From the NCBI GenBank assembly GCA_037447655.1, contig JBBHKE010001214.1:32121-96120 (forward strand): 64,000 bases of DNA, in the 5' to 3' direction. Under the pieces are notes generated by a model. It did not search any database and had not been told where the DNA came from. It saw only the letters and a program-made list of their open reading frames with translations. This document shows positions 11,054-23,819 of the stretch, in pieces. This stretch comes from Zygnema cylindricum. Its lineage: Eukaryota; Streptophyta; Zygnematophyceae; Zygnematales; Zygnemataceae. The translations under genes were made by a program, and so were the position numbers. The stretch's first letter is position 1; every line of letters begins with the position of its first letter.

Positions 11054-13675
11054 ATGGAGGTGAGTATGTCATGCATTTGGTCATTTAGATCACATTTGAC
11101 TTTGCTCTTTTCCAACTCCTCCGCTTAGAAATAACTTTGGCTACCTAACAATGACATCACTTCCGTTATTCTGCATATAGTCCGGGAAAATGCGCGGAAT
11201 GGCTAGGATAGCTACATTGGGCAACACTGTGGTTCAAATGATGCTCTTATGCCCTTCTTTTTCTGGTCTCTGTCAATTTAGGTCATTTTTTTACCACATG
11301 AGTCCTATGATGGTCCTTCTATTACAGTTTTAAACTTTCTTTGGTTCTGTTTATGTAATCAGGTCTCTACTCCTCTTGTAAAGAACATTTTACTGCTGGA
11401 TTTGGAAGGAAAGCGAGTCGCAGTGAAATATTTTTCTGACGATTGGCCTACCTTGGCAGCGAAGCTTGGCCATGAAAAGTCAATATTCACCAAAACTAGC
11501 CGTGCTAATGCGCGGACGGAAGGTAAGGTCAGTCGTTTATCCCATTTTTATGTGATTTGTTCTGCATAATTGTTTTTTTCAATAGTATTCTCGTTTGCAT
11601 TGTTGGAACTGACAGGCTGTTGGAAGTAGGGTGTACATATCGTCACAAACACCTTCAGATCTATATGATGAATCAGCACTAGATCAGCAAACCACATGAC
11701 AGACTGCGTGATATTCTGCAGCTTAGTGCTTTTAGTATTTTCCCGCCTTTTCTGTCCTTTTAATTCTCGAACCCTAACTTGCAAGGGTGGTCTGCAATGT
11801 CCAAACATAGTCATTCATCTAATGCACCCAATAACAGCATGAACCCTGTGAGTATAGTTTTTTGAATACAAAGCCAGGCTTCCAGATAAAGAAATTGTGA
11901 AAAGGATAAATAAAGACGTTTCTTAACCACTTCAATTTTCAACCTAAAAAGAGTTTTCGGGTTTGCTGCTAACTTACTCTGATAAGGACTGACATCTGCT
12001 GAAGGCTCTAATACCATCATTCTTCCTTTGGAGACTGTTCTGGGGTGACTTTGTTTTGTTATCTCATTCTCCGTCAATGTTAGTCATCGAAAATAGCTTG
12101 AGAGGAATGGCAGGGAAAGAAATAAATTACACAGAGCATTGTTTTTCTATCTTTGCATTTTTCTTAAGGTTATTCGATAACATTTCGTTACTAGTGCCTG
12201 AGCTACATCAAGTAGGATATGGACTGGACGACAAATACCACATGCCATAGTTGTCAAGATCAATACTACTCAATTTGTGGGCCAGCCTGTTCACTCGTTT
12301 TAGAAGAGCCACAAAATTTTTACAGTGGACACTGATTTTGGTGATCTGAATTTTGAATCATCATCCTTTTCAATGAAATGGCACATTTTGCACGAGCTTC
12401 CAGCTGACATTGTTGTGACGGGATGGAGTGCAGCTGAGATCGGGATGTATGATGGCTATGTTGTGGTATATAAGTTTATCAACGATCTTTACTTTTATGT
12501 AACTGGTGGAGAGGACGAGAATGAGCTTATTTTGAGTACCGTATTGACTGCTTTCTTTGAAGCTGTAAATGACCTTCTAAGGTAATGTGCTCAACCTAAG
12601 CCTTTGGAGACACTTTGTTCGCATGAGGTCTATTACAATCTTAATGCTGCTTGCATTACATTTCAATTAGGCTTGTGATCAAGCGTCTTTTATACTAAGT
12701 AGATATCGTTAAGGTTTTTAATTTGTGAATCTTGGACGGGACAGGGGAAATGTGGACAAGAGGACAGTGCTGGAGAACCTTGACTTAATTCTCCTTTGTC
12801 TGGACGAGATTGTGGATGGCGGGTTTGTTCCTTCCTCCGCAGTATTTTTTGCTCTTGATTCTGGTTAGCAGGGAAGTTAGTGGATGTAATTTGCGTTACA
12901 TTCACCTCAAAGAGCAATGCAGACATCTCGATTGATGTAGGTTGTAGCCTGAACTTGATGATTTACGCTGTTTCTTAACTGGTTTGGTCATTTTCTTCTT
13001 TTTTTGGCTGTGGATTCTTCAGGATCATATTGGAAACAGAGCCCAGTGTGATCGCTGGACGAGTAGCTATGCGTGGTGCTGACTCCGATTTGCCTTTGTC
13101 AGAACAAGTAAGTTTGGAGACCTTTTTTCATTCCGTAGTTGTTTATTCCTTCCATGCCTCATTAGACTTTTTTATTCCAATCCTCATGGAAGCTCTGCAT
13201 TCCTTCATACTGTTTTTGCAGCTTGAAGCTGAATTCCAACTAAGATTACGCACTCATTTATCGACTGGAAAAATGCATTAGAATTTCCCATTTTGCTTCA
13301 AATCTGTTGTCGGTATTTAGAAAGACAAACTATCACTTTCCTGATCTTATGTTTTTACACTTACCCTGTTTGAGCATATCTAGACAACCTCTACCTTCCA
13401 AGTCTGTAAGGACTCCTTCCTGTCTGATAAACTTCAATACCCATCTCTAGAAGAGTTAACCACTCTAATTCGAGTGAGTCTGTTTATGACTCAAATGTAT
13501 TGAAGTGTTAACGATAATACGTCACTAACTCTTATAGCGATGGGCGGTATTATTTCTTAACCCTCATCCTCCCTTAACCATCTATTTCACCTTTGTGTCA
13601 TTTATTGTGGTACAGACCATTTCCCAAGCTTTAGCAACAGCAAAGGAACATCTAGCTCGGTCTCTTCTCAAATAA
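11054..13675 (+). CDS. Coatomer subunit zeta (COPI coat, longin-like small subunit)
   Basis: Zeta-COP pairs with gamma-COP in the F-subcomplex of the COPI coat, which buds retrograde Golgi-to-ER vesicles. Six exons: 11054-11059, 11363-11522, 12434-12581, 12745-12822, 13023-13107, 13616-13675. All introns are GT-AG and the phases close exactly, giving 178 residues, the usual family length (about 175-180). Recognisable blocks are [21 protein letters not shown] and [15 protein letters not shown] (exon 2 into 3), [16 protein letters not shown] (exon 3), [17 protein letters not shown] (exon 4), [11 protein letters not shown] (exon 5) and [19 protein letters not shown] before TAA. The first coding exon is only ATGGAG, followed directly by a strong donor GTGAGT. 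No disabling changes are seen. Orthology is clear; the paralogue number is unknown, so I give no numbered symbol. Confidence 0.96.
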
Positions 13676-15117
13676 GGATGGGCTTGTTCATTTCTTTCAT
13701 TAATGAGCCTAGTAAACATGGAAGTTTTTTCACTTTTCAAGCCGGTAATTTTTTTTTTATTTTCAGTTGTTGGAGTGCTCGAGAGTGCACCTTTTTACGG
13801 TTAGAGGGATGGGGAGGCCAAAAGGGAGAGGGAGAGGGAGAGGGAGAGGGCTGATGGCGCTGATCTTTGAGCTTTTGCAAGTTTGGCAAATCGACTTTGA
13901 GTTAAAATTGTGAAACGATCTGATTTGATTCGACCTTGGTGTCCCATTAGATTGGAAAGCTTAAGGATTATAGGGCTTTAAAAAGAAGTCAAAAAGGAAC
14001 TCAAAAAGAAGTCAAATTGCTGTTGTTAATTTTATTGTAGAAAGTGAGTTAGAGCCTTTCGGAATTAGATCGAGTTTGTCAAGAAAGTTATTGGCAAATT
14101 CGTGTGTTTTTTGCATTTGATCAGTATTCATTCTGTTATCTTCTCACCTGTATGGAAAAAATTGGTTGGGAAAACTTTCAAGTTAGAAAACGGTTGGTAT
14201 TGTTATCAATGTGAATCTCATCATTAGTTTGAAAGGTCCCTCGATTCTCTCGCCAACCCTATTTAGTTTATGGGAACTAGAATGAAAAAGGCGCTCCACT
14301 AATGTTCATGGCTTCATGTTTTGACTAATTAAGAGTAAACCCGATGTTAATTCTTGTAGTGCACACTATATTGTGTTTTTATCGTAATGACAATGCTATG
14401 GTTCGTCTATGAATATAGGATGTCGTGTGCAAATTGTTTATAAAATTGACTGATAAGTAGTTCTTAAATTGTGTGCATGTTGATGAAGTAATATTTGGTA
14501 AAACTTTCGGAGTGTGAGAACTTTCTTTCTAATCTCTCACTAGCTGCACTATCCCTAATATACCCTAAAAACCCTAAAAAACCTCATATTGACTACACTT
14601 CGTGTCTTTACTCTTATGAATGGTTCTCTCTGTGCATGTGTCCAAATTCCGTTTAGAGGAAGCTAAAGAGCATATAAATATCCTACATCGTAAAGAAATT
14701 AACAACACATGGTTCATATTAGTGTTATAAATCGTCTATCGCAGGATATATTAAAATGCACGATTGTAAACCATCTGAGTCCGGGGGTAAAAAAGGGGTG
14801 GCATGGCCGAAACTGAAAAACTACCAGTAGGGGAACAAAATTACAGCACAACAAAAACAACAACAAAAAGAAAACATCAACCAGGAAAATAAAAGCATCC
14901 AAACTCAAAATGAAAAGCACGACAATTGACAAAGCCAGAACTACAACCCCAACCCCAACCTAATTAAATAACTACGGAAAGCAACCCCGTAAGTCCAATT
15001 TCGAATGGCTGGGCTGACTCTGAACTGTTTAAAGAATTAGTGGCAAGGAAAAATGATTAGTGTCAACGATACTATTTTATGTTCGAGGGGTGGAATTTAC
15101 GGGTGCCTATATAGAGC
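13676..15117. other. No gene recognised downstream of coatomer zeta
   Basis: AT-rich sequence that should include the coatomer 3' UTR and polyadenylation region at its start. A short GGGAGA repeat sits at about 13822-13850. I saw no reading frame with protein-like composition on either strand. Confidence 0.5.
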
Positions 15118-15338
15118 ACACCGCGAATCGTTATTAGCGTCAAAGTCACTAATTTGGGTTCTTAAAATTTTGATTATTTTCCGCAATTAGTATACATGAT
15201 TTTCGAAAATAAATTAGCAACGCTATTTAAGGACGTGGACCATAAATCTGCCTCGTCTCTCGCACTAAATTAGAATCAATAACACTAATTTTTTTTTTAC
15301 GCTATTTAAACTTTGACACTAATAACGATCCGCGGTGT
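15118..15338. mobile_element. MITE with ACACCGCG termini
   Basis: 221 bp with long, near-perfect inverted ends: ACACCGCGAATCGTTATTAG on the left, mirrored at the right by CTAATAACGATCCGCGGTGT, followed inward by GTCAAAG/CTTTGAC. It is AT-rich inside and non-coding. A target duplication could not be assigned with confidence. Related ends (ACACCGTG..) occur near 24210 and 23908. Confidence 0.75.
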
Positions 15339-16220
15339 AGTTGATGCCAACAACGATATTTTCCCTCTTACCCTCTCCTTCTCTTGTTCCCCCTCCCTCT
15401 CCTCCTTCCACTCTCCCTCTCTTTTACCTTTCTATCTTAGCTGTCGGATAAATAATTGTGTGCGGGGGAATGACGATTTAAGGTTGGAAAAACATTCACT
15501 ATGGGAAGGACACACAGTGTACTTTGTTACTTTTTTAAAGTTAGCAAATTGTCCTTTGGAACTCCGAATATGAATACAGGAAAATAAATAATTGACTTTG
15601 CCTTATTGCCATGTTGACCACATAAGAAACCCAATCCTCTAATTTGAATATATCTTCAGACACAATTTGAAAATTCCTAATAGGTGACATAAAGAAAATG
15701 ACTAGGTTTTTGTTTTTGAGGCATCAATTCCATTTACACATTTCCTACAAAAATAGTTTTTTTTAATGGACGGAGGAGTAGACCTACAAAAATTAAGTCA
15801 ACCACAAATACGAATTTCATACTGCACAAATTTGGTTTTAGAAATTCTTTCGGTCGTAAATCTTCCTAAAATAAAAATAAATCAAAGTCCTTCAATTCCT
15901 GCAAAATCTAATTATGGTAGTTGAGAAGTAACTGAAACGAATATCATACAAAAAAAAGAAACTAGAGGCAAAGGAACTAAACTACTCTTATCTACTCTAC
16001 ATTTTCTTCACATTTTCTTCACATTAAATAATTAGAGGCTTTTGATTGAGAGGGAAAAAAAAAAAACTTAATTGCTCTGTTATTTGACATGATTCTACAA
16101 AAACTGAAATCTACATGTCCATGCAAAATAATCGAACGAAATAATCGAACGAGATTGTCGAACAAATTAATAATTGGGCGAAAATAATAATCGAGTGTCA
16201 AAATTGGATACAAACCGGGT
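15339..16220. other. No gene recognised
   Basis: AT-rich intergenic sequence with a CT-rich patch at 15360-15430. It lies downstream of the beta-helix gene and should contain that gene's 3' UTR and polyadenylation site. Confidence 0.45.
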
Positions 16221-19200
16221 CTAAAATGCCTGAGGAATATGACCTTGACTTTCTGGTTGCGGCAAAATGTCGTCAAGGTCAGGGTTTTGAGGTGTCAACG
16301 CTAAAACCCAAGCGGGAACGACGGCGTTAAATGACGTCATTTGCGCCACAAGACTTAGGGTTTCCTGGATACCGACTTCGCTTCGCGGACACGATTTAAA
16401 GTTTTTAACGGTCGCGTAGATCGGTGATTGGTAGTTAGAAACGCCGAAATCGAAGTTCTCGAAATCGTCGAAACCGATCGCGTCGCGCGAAATATTAACG
16501 TAACTGAGCGAGTTCAGTTTTTGAGCGTTTGTGATGTTCTCACAGCGTCCGTACAGGGGAGGATTGAATTTCGTGCCGTCGATAAGGATGAATGATACAC
16601 TATTTCCGGTGGGGAGACCGCTGCAGTTTCCGGTAATTGTGGCCGTGGCGTTTTCTGCGGAAGGTGGATTACATTCCACGTTGTTGATCTTCGTTTCGGT
16701 GCAGAGATTGGTGAGATAGGGAGCAACCTGCAGTCACGGTTTACGCACAGAGTTAGGGTTTGTTAGGGTTTTGTAAGGCGCTTCAGGTTTTTTAGGGTTT
16801 CAAGAGTTTTGGAGCAAAGATTAGTGAGATATGGAGCTTCCTGCAAAAAGATGTTCTGTGCACATAATTGTGTGTCTTAATCTTGATCTATCCAAACCGG
16901 AAACAACAAAGCTTTAAAGAAAAGCTATTTACTTCGTGTCGTCCCTTTTTTCAGTCCGGTTTTTGTTTTTTTACATCGATTGTGTATCCATCTTGTTGAC
17001 TCCATGACACTGTTATACTGTGTTGAGATCACACCGAATCACATCATATCACATCAAGTCACGAAAAGTTGTTTCAGGAAAGTAAACTAAGAAAACGACA
17101 AACACGTCTTTTCAAAAAACTACGCTGACAAAACGTGTCTTTTTTGGTAAACAACAAAATAAAGCAATATCTTTCCGGTCAGCTAAAAGAACATTTCAAC
17201 TTACAAAACAAAACATCTGTTTTGTGTAAACTGAAAGAGCAATTCATGTCTTTTCGTTAAACTAAAAAAAACAGAGCATGTTTTAGCGTTGAACCAAAAG
17301 AAAACAAAACATGTTAAAACCAACCTGATGCCAAGCCGGCGTGTTATAGTATTTGTAGTATCCAGCCGCCCATCTGTCTCCTGGAAAGTTCAGGCAGTTG
17401 TTCTGGTAATAAGTCTGGCAACTCAAAATCCCAATCATGTATCCTATATTGTATTGGAGCAAATTCGTGATCACATTGCTGCAAAACGACAAAACAATTT
17501 AAAAGGAAAGGTTAGTATATACAGCTCACCCCTACTAACGTAGGGAGGGAGGGAGGGAGTTGTTGGTCAGTTCTTTCATTTGCAACTTCGTGTTTTCTTT
17601 TATCATCAATCGTCACGCCAATTATAGTAAACATTCTTCCAAGTTAGGTGAGTTGTCCTTCTTTTGTACCAAAGTGTTTTAGAAGTTGAAAATAAAAAGG
17701 CATCAAATGGACACGGTTCGAAGATAGTGTAGTCCACACAAAACATGTATTTCAAAAGAAAAACAATTTATAAAAAGGGAAAAGTCTATTTGTTTAAGGA
17801 GTGAGTGTAGAAGTTTACTCACTTTTTACCGGTATTGATTTTCGTCCCATCCATCATGTTCATACAAATGCCTCCGTCAATTCGAATTCCACTCGAGCAA
17901 TAGTCCAAATAGTAACATCTTCTACCCCCAAATATGTAATTGCAACCGGCATAGTTCCCTGGAAAATTATCACAAAAAAAAGACTCCCCTTTCATATCAA
18001 TAAAGAAGGATGTTCGAGGAGTGGAGTGGGGAGGCGAGGGAGGGAGGGAGAGAGAGAGGAAAGGGAGGGAGGAGTGGGAGGAGAGGAAGGAGAGGGAGAG
18101 AGAGGGAGAGGATCAAAACATTTACAGGAAGGCATTTTTTAACACCAAAAAACAATTGACTAAAAGTTCATTTTCTTACCCGGATTTATCCAATGGGTGT
18201 CGTAATAGATTCCTGACCCATCTTGATCAAATGGAACCCAATCTTCGGTTATAATTAAATTATTTGTTATTGACGTAAACATACAATCCGCCACATTTTG
18301 CACATTTGAACCACATTGTACGGCTGTGAAAGTAAAATTGTGAAAGTAATTGTTTCGAATCGTCACACCAATTGTGGACATTGCGATCCAAACGCCCTCT
18401 CGACCGCCTGCAAATAATTAAGTTAAGAGAATTAAAAGTTAACACAATAATGAGTCAAAACGTTGTACAATTTCCAAGTGCATGTAGTATAAGATCAGAC
18501 AAAGAAAGAAAAGGGAGTGGAGGGGGTGGTTGGATCAAAATGTCTTGTTTGTACAAATACACCACTCATCGCCTAACCATAATAGTGTTTGCATGGACCA
18601 CGTCAAATTCTACAATCTTAGAGGACATTGTAGTCCTTTTGTCTTTTATCTTTTTGTACTTTTGTCCTATGCAGTGCTTCACAATAATTTTTTGTGTGAG
18701 CCTCGACAAACAGGTTTCTACAATTAGTGTGGTCTATGTAAATTATGGTGAGAAGTGGTTATAAGAAAGCAAATGGATCACTGCCGTGGGGTCAAAATCG
18801 ACTAAAACGCAAGTTGAATCAGTACACCGTGCATTTATGCTATTAGCGTTAATGTTTTTTTCGCCACTTAAGCCAACTTTTCTCCGAGCACACGGGTTCG
18901 ATTTTCATTTTGGAGACCGCTATTTGAAGGTAAGAATCTTACCTTCCATAGCAACCATCGGATTAATAATCCAATATTTGTGCACCGAAAAAAGTGAGTT
19001 CAAAAGCCAAAAAAACATCAACGCTAATAGTGATACAGTGCAACAAACCACTTATGTTTCATTAATTGTCGACTTCCTCTCTGAATCGAGCAAATTGAGC
19101 AATTTGTCACCAAAGGACCGTCACCATGTATGGTACTTGGTATTCTTACGTTGTCTCCACTCAATTTTATTTGAATTCTCTTACCTGACATATCGCAATT

Positions 19201-20475
19201 TGAGATGATTATATTTGCCCGAATGAGATTCACTGCATCCCCACTATACATAACTCGAATATTAGCTTGAGTCTTCACTCTTGCCAATGCGGATGTGTTG
19301 GTGTATCTATCCACAGTTGCGATAACAGAATCTATGTGAACTCGCGACGAGTTTATAATATCGATTCGCCCGTTAACACATCCCTGCATGCCGCCAAATC
19401 CAGATTACACCTAGTAAGTTTAAACAGAGTTTAAACAGTAAAAACACTTCAAAGCAGCAAGAAGAACCAGTAACAGTAATAAGTCCAAACTGTATTTAGC
19501 AAATGAATAATTTCGTTTGTCAAGAGAAAAGCATAAAGAAAGGTACTCAGTGGTAAAGCCAAAAGTGATGACTTCTATGCAACAAGCAAAAAAATGCTTC
19601 CATGACCAAAAATACAATGAGACGAGAAAAAAAGAAAAAAATCCAGAAGAAAAAAAATTATAATAAAGGAACCAAGTATTTATTAAACAATTCACACCCA
19701 AACAAACGGAAAAAACCAAAACAAAACCAAACATTTTCTCAACCTGAGGACCGGAAAACCATCAACCGAAGAACCGAAAACCACTATTCCACTAAAAATA
19801 AAGAAAAAAGTGTAAAGACAAACTATAAAGAAAGTAAAAGGACACTAAAATGACAAAAGCATCAAAAACCGAATGATGTCAAAAACCTCACCGCATAAAC
19901 CTTAACTTCATACGCTCTCCAAATATGCAAAGCTCCACACCATACATCCCTCCCATTATATTGCGGCAACTTGGGATATCGGTCCATACAAGGGGGAGAC
20001 TCCACGGAATGGGGAATCCCCACATTGACTCCGTACAAAAACACATTATTAGTGTTCCAAATAAAAACAGCCGGACTCGTATCGCTCGGATAACTAATCG
20101 TATACGTTCGATTTCCACGCGGTCGAATCGAAGTACAAGACCATCCTTGGGACATATTTAAAGGTTGTTCCAAAACAATATCGGCTGCCATATACATAAA
20201 TACTGTGGTACTTTCCGGGTAGTTTAAACGTAGATAAAAGTCACTTTCCATTAAAACGGTGATAGTTTTGACGGATGGGGAACAGATACCGCCATTGTCA
20301 GGGACAGGGGGAGGAGGAGGAGGTCTGGCGGGACTAGGTTTGCGAAAAGGGGGAGGAGGGGGAGCAGGAGGAGGGGGGGGAGAAGGAGGGGGGGGGGAGG
20401 GAGGAGGAGAAGGGCCTTCTCGGAGGAAGGGGAGGTCGATGACGACCTTCTGTTGAGATGTGAGTTTGACAATAT
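16221..20475 (-). CDS. Right-handed parallel beta-helix protein with Pro-rich linker (5' incomplete)
   Basis: Six exons read on the minus strand: 20475-19892, 19383-19185, 18407-18180, 17958-17823, 17478-17325 and 16727-16221. All junctions are GT-AG, phases agree, and the frame is open to the stop (about 602 codons visible). The first visible exon begins inside a codon after acceptor CGCAG, so earlier exons and the signal peptide are missing. It encodes ..IVKLTSQQKVVIDLPF, then a stretch of PPSPPPP type (20420-20300), as in hydroxyproline-rich wall proteins. The Asn/Ile-rich rungs that follow (TIRNNYFHNFTFTAV; LYGVNVGI; RVHIDSVIATV) and DGSGIYYDTHWINPG suggest the pectate-lyase-like beta-helix fold. 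Many Cys residues and N-x-S/T sites point to a secreted protein. The substrate is unknown. The upstream flank is an assembly gap followed by the inverted-repeat element, so the gene may be truncated or split by it. Confidence 0.7.
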
Positions 20476-20582
20476 CTGCGAGAGAGGGAGAGTGGGAAAC
20501 TGAGATTCAGGGAGAGGGAAAGGAGATGGATTTAGTGGAGAGAGAGGAAGGGGTGGGGAGAAGGAGGGAGAGGGAAAGGGGG

Positions 20583-20592
20583 NNNNNNNNNN
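20583..20592. other. Assembly gap (10 N)
   Basis: Ten undetermined bases between GGGAAAGGGGG and CCCCATATCAG. The gap lies at the junction between the 5' part of the beta-helix gene and the foldback element, so distances across it cannot be trusted. Confidence 0.98.
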
Positions 20593-20734
20593 CCCCATAT
20601 CAGTCAGTGTTAGAGAGAGAGATTCTCCATGCAGGATTATTGCCGCTTTAAAATAGCGACAGTTTCCACTTCTCTTGTAGCTTGAGGAAGTTGTGAGAGG
20701 AGCAGTTGCTTCTTGAAGGATTCCATCCATAGGG

Positions 20735-21913
20735 TGAAACTATATGGGGTCTATTCCCCCACTGAAATCGCAGATCCAAAGAAGCTTATCTAGATAGTGC
20801 CGGCTCCAAGTTAATATAAACCCAAATGACTGACACCCTGAAACTAAGAACCCCAATAAAGATTCACCCTTGTGAAAGAAGACTTTTTGTGTGTTCAGTT
20901 TCCCCACAGAATGCAAAGTTAGAAAATGTGTATTTGGACACATTCCCCTACTTTTACTTTCCCTTAGAAATACCGCCACCGTGGCAGGCAAAGATTGTGA
21001 CTGACTATACCCCTGTGTTATGTGAACTCCCTTGAGTATGCAGCAAAAGGAATCTCTGAATTTGTTCCCTTGAGCAGTTAGTTATTGCAGGCCAAAGTTG
21101 ACCTTTAGTACAAAAGCTCTCTCAAAGAGAGACGGCTACCTACTATTTCTCTAAGTCCTAAACCCCTCTCTAAACCCTCTACTACTGAAGTACGGCACCA
21201 ATCCTTGGACTGTACCGTACATAAAAGTACAGGTGCCGGAGAACTTTCTGTACGGCATTTGTACGACATAGCCATACCAGTGACATCTGTCACATCCGGA
21301 TTTGTTATCGTGCGCTCCGAAGATTTTGTAAACCCGTAAGATGTTGCCACTTGTCGTCCGGAGTGGCGGCGTCCAAAAACCGGCAAGGAGGCCATTACGG
21401 AATCTCGGCTCGCACCATGATGGTCGATCAAGGTCGTCTTGTGATACGGACCGTCGAAATAAAAGTCCGTATCATTCATTTCGTACGGTATATAAAGTAC
21501 AGTGGGTTCTATGGTTGAAGATTCTGTTCTAGCAGTTAAATGGAATTTTTGGCCCGTACACATTTAAATATCTATTGTACCCTATGTAGTTCAGCATTGG
21601 TCGTAGTCTTTAGGATAAAGATAACGGCTACGGCTGATTTTACGAACGTTAGGTACCAGGATCAAATCCAAAGTCTGTCAAATCTTTTTTGGTAAATCTA
21701 CCCAGATTTTGTTACCTGTCTCTCTAGACAGCTTAGGCAGCCATGACTCTAGCTCCCTCTCTAACCTTCAATGACTATGGCAAGTGTGGGGGTTAGAGAG
21801 AGGAGTTAGAGGCAGACTGCCTTCGCTTCTTTTCTATTTCAACTTAGAAAAATATCCTAAGAAAACATTATTTTCTACACAATACAGACCTATAAAATAC
21901 ACGTATTTCAACA
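20735..21913 (-). mobile_element. LTR G (solo-LTR-like) in left arm of the foldback
   Basis: 1179 bp, plus-strand ends TGAAACTATATGG...ATTTCAACA. It aligns with LTR F (52533-57389) along its length, and with the A/B/C LTRs in the U3 module and the block around 'AGTATGCAGCAAAAGGAATC'. The homologous right arm of the foldback lacks it, which shows it inserted later. The flanks TAGGG and TAAAG are a possible decayed 5-bp duplication. No internal region is attached. Confidence 0.75.
21606..21838 (+). ncRNA. Antisense U3 tRNA-like plus hairpin module (LTR G)
   Basis: Contains a box-B-like region (GGATCAAATCC, 21659-21669), then the conserved block AGGCAGCCATGACTCTAGC..., whose arm pairs with GAGAGAGGAGTTAGAGGCAG, then TTTT. 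The strand is opposite to the LTR. The tRNA-like part is decayed in this copy. Function is inferred only from the shared layout in other LTRs. Confidence 0.35.
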
Positions 21914-22435
21914 TAAAGAAGAGTGATGAGTGTGCTGCCTGAGTTGGATTTTCATTACGATTCCCTATTGTAGCATGAGACGGATGCCATTTTATTTTAT
22001 TTTGTTTTTTTTTTCTTCTTTGAGTTACTCGTGGTTTCGTTTTGAATTTGTGTTACTATTGTTCATATTTTTGATATTGCGACTATTTGAATACCACATT
22101 AGGGCCAAATATCCGAAATGATTTGAAGTGGTTTGGAACTCTTTTCGGAGTTCTTTATAAAAGAAATCCACACTACCGATAGTGAACTGGCCTATCAACT
22201 TCCCTCCTAAGTTAGGTTGAGACTGGCCGGCAGTGCAAAATTCAGCCGGCAGTTAGAAATGAGTATCTATCTCCATGCAGTCGGGACAAGCGTCACGACG
22301 TTTCTATCTCAAGTCTCTCTAGGACTGTTTTGAATAAGAGCTGTAGCTTTATTTGTAGCTGTACTTTTTTCAAACAATTTAGCAAAGGTCCGTACAGAAG
22401 TGCGGTTCTTGATTTTGCGAGCTTGCACTTGTGAG

Positions 22436-23173
22436 CATAGTTCAAAAGTAGGTGAAAGTAGGCCCATACAATATGCCTATTGTATGTAAAACATACAATA
22501 TGACCTTAAGAGCCATATTGTATGGGTCGCAAAATGAAAAAAAATAGTAACAAGGTTGAGTTGCACCTCGATCAATAAAGAATTAAACGTCATGTCTAAA
22601 TTTTGAAAAATATTGGGACAAATTTATTTATTTTGTGTGTTTTGAGGTATTTTTTATTTAAACCGTCAGATTTGGACGATCCGACGGCTGTTAATCAAAG
22701 TAGCGATCTAAAAAGATCACATGAAAAGCCCATAACACAACTTACGATAGGACTATCTGTCATATTACCGTCTGCAATTTTGAAGGCCACACTAAATAAA
22801 GCCTCAAATTGACCAACCAAGAAGTATGGGACGATAAAAAAAAAAAATTCCACACTGCCAAAAATATTAGCCAAACCTACCCGTTGGTGGCTGGTGGTTC
22901 ATTCACGGTAGAAATTTTGTTTGTCTGCCCCTCCGCGTTTTTTTTTTTTTCCGGGTTTTCTTTCCTGCGGAATGTCATCTTACGCCGTGTCAATTCGCTA
23001 AAAAATCTCGTCCGGCGGCGTGCGCTGTACTATGATCATATGTCAGATTTGAAGTTCGTACAAGAGTGTGCACAACGCACACAGATACAGTATGCCTACT
23101 CTACGCGAGTTTTGTGCCAAGTTTTGTGCGCCTACTAAAGGCCTACCATAAAAAGGCCTACTTTTGAACTATG
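22436..23173. mobile_element. hAT-like MITE (CATAGTTC family), long copy
   Basis: 738 bp with termini CATAGTTCAAAAGTAGG...CTACTTTTGAACTATG and a perfect 8-bp target duplication CTTGTGAG (22428-22435 and 23174-23181). It lies in the left arm of the foldback and is absent from the right arm. Relative to the 276-bp copy at 10302 it keeps roughly 450 bp more internal sequence. No transposase frame was seen. Confidence 0.88.
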
Positions 23174-23819
23174 CTTGTGAGCTAAAAGTTTGCAAAAAAC
23201 TCGCTAAAAAATTAGTGTAGAAAAATAATCGGTATGTGGAAAACCTTGGAGAGGAGAGGAGAATTATTTGCATTTATATGAGATAGGGTGCGGCTCAGAC
23301 GAGTGGGTGAACGAGAGAGAGAGGCAGAGGTAGGGAATGTGAATTGGCGAATAAAAAGAGCGAGGAAGTGGTATTATGGGGGGGAGAACATCACACAATA
23401 ATGCGCAGTCATGGTTCGTGCAAGACCATATTTGCCTGGCTTTGGTAGATGGATTTAGTACTCAACGATACTTGTGCTGACACAACAATTTAATAGATGA
23501 ATGAGCACTCTGCGCATAAGACAACAATCATTGTAGGCCGTTTAAATTAAATTAAGCTAAAGAATCAGCGTTAAGAAATAACAAGTATTGTTATTAGCAT
23601 TATTTTGTGGTCAGAGGGGCAATAAAAACCAACACCAAATTAGTGTGGTTAACGCTAGTACTAGTTGATGTGTCCTACGCTCGAAACTTAAAGCGTCATC
23701 CTAAGTACGGTCCGCAGTTTGCTGCCCGTACAGGACACCACATTACTGTAGCACAAGTTTTGACTGCGGAGAGCTTCAACGAATCGATGGACGGAACAAT
23801 TTCGCGTTAGGTGTATTAG

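Noticed and set aside
20251-20730. Minus-strand frame running through the N gap with a Pro/Leu-rich sequence
   Set aside because: The splice-consistent frame of the beta-helix exon is a different one, and this frame crosses undetermined bases and foldback sequence.
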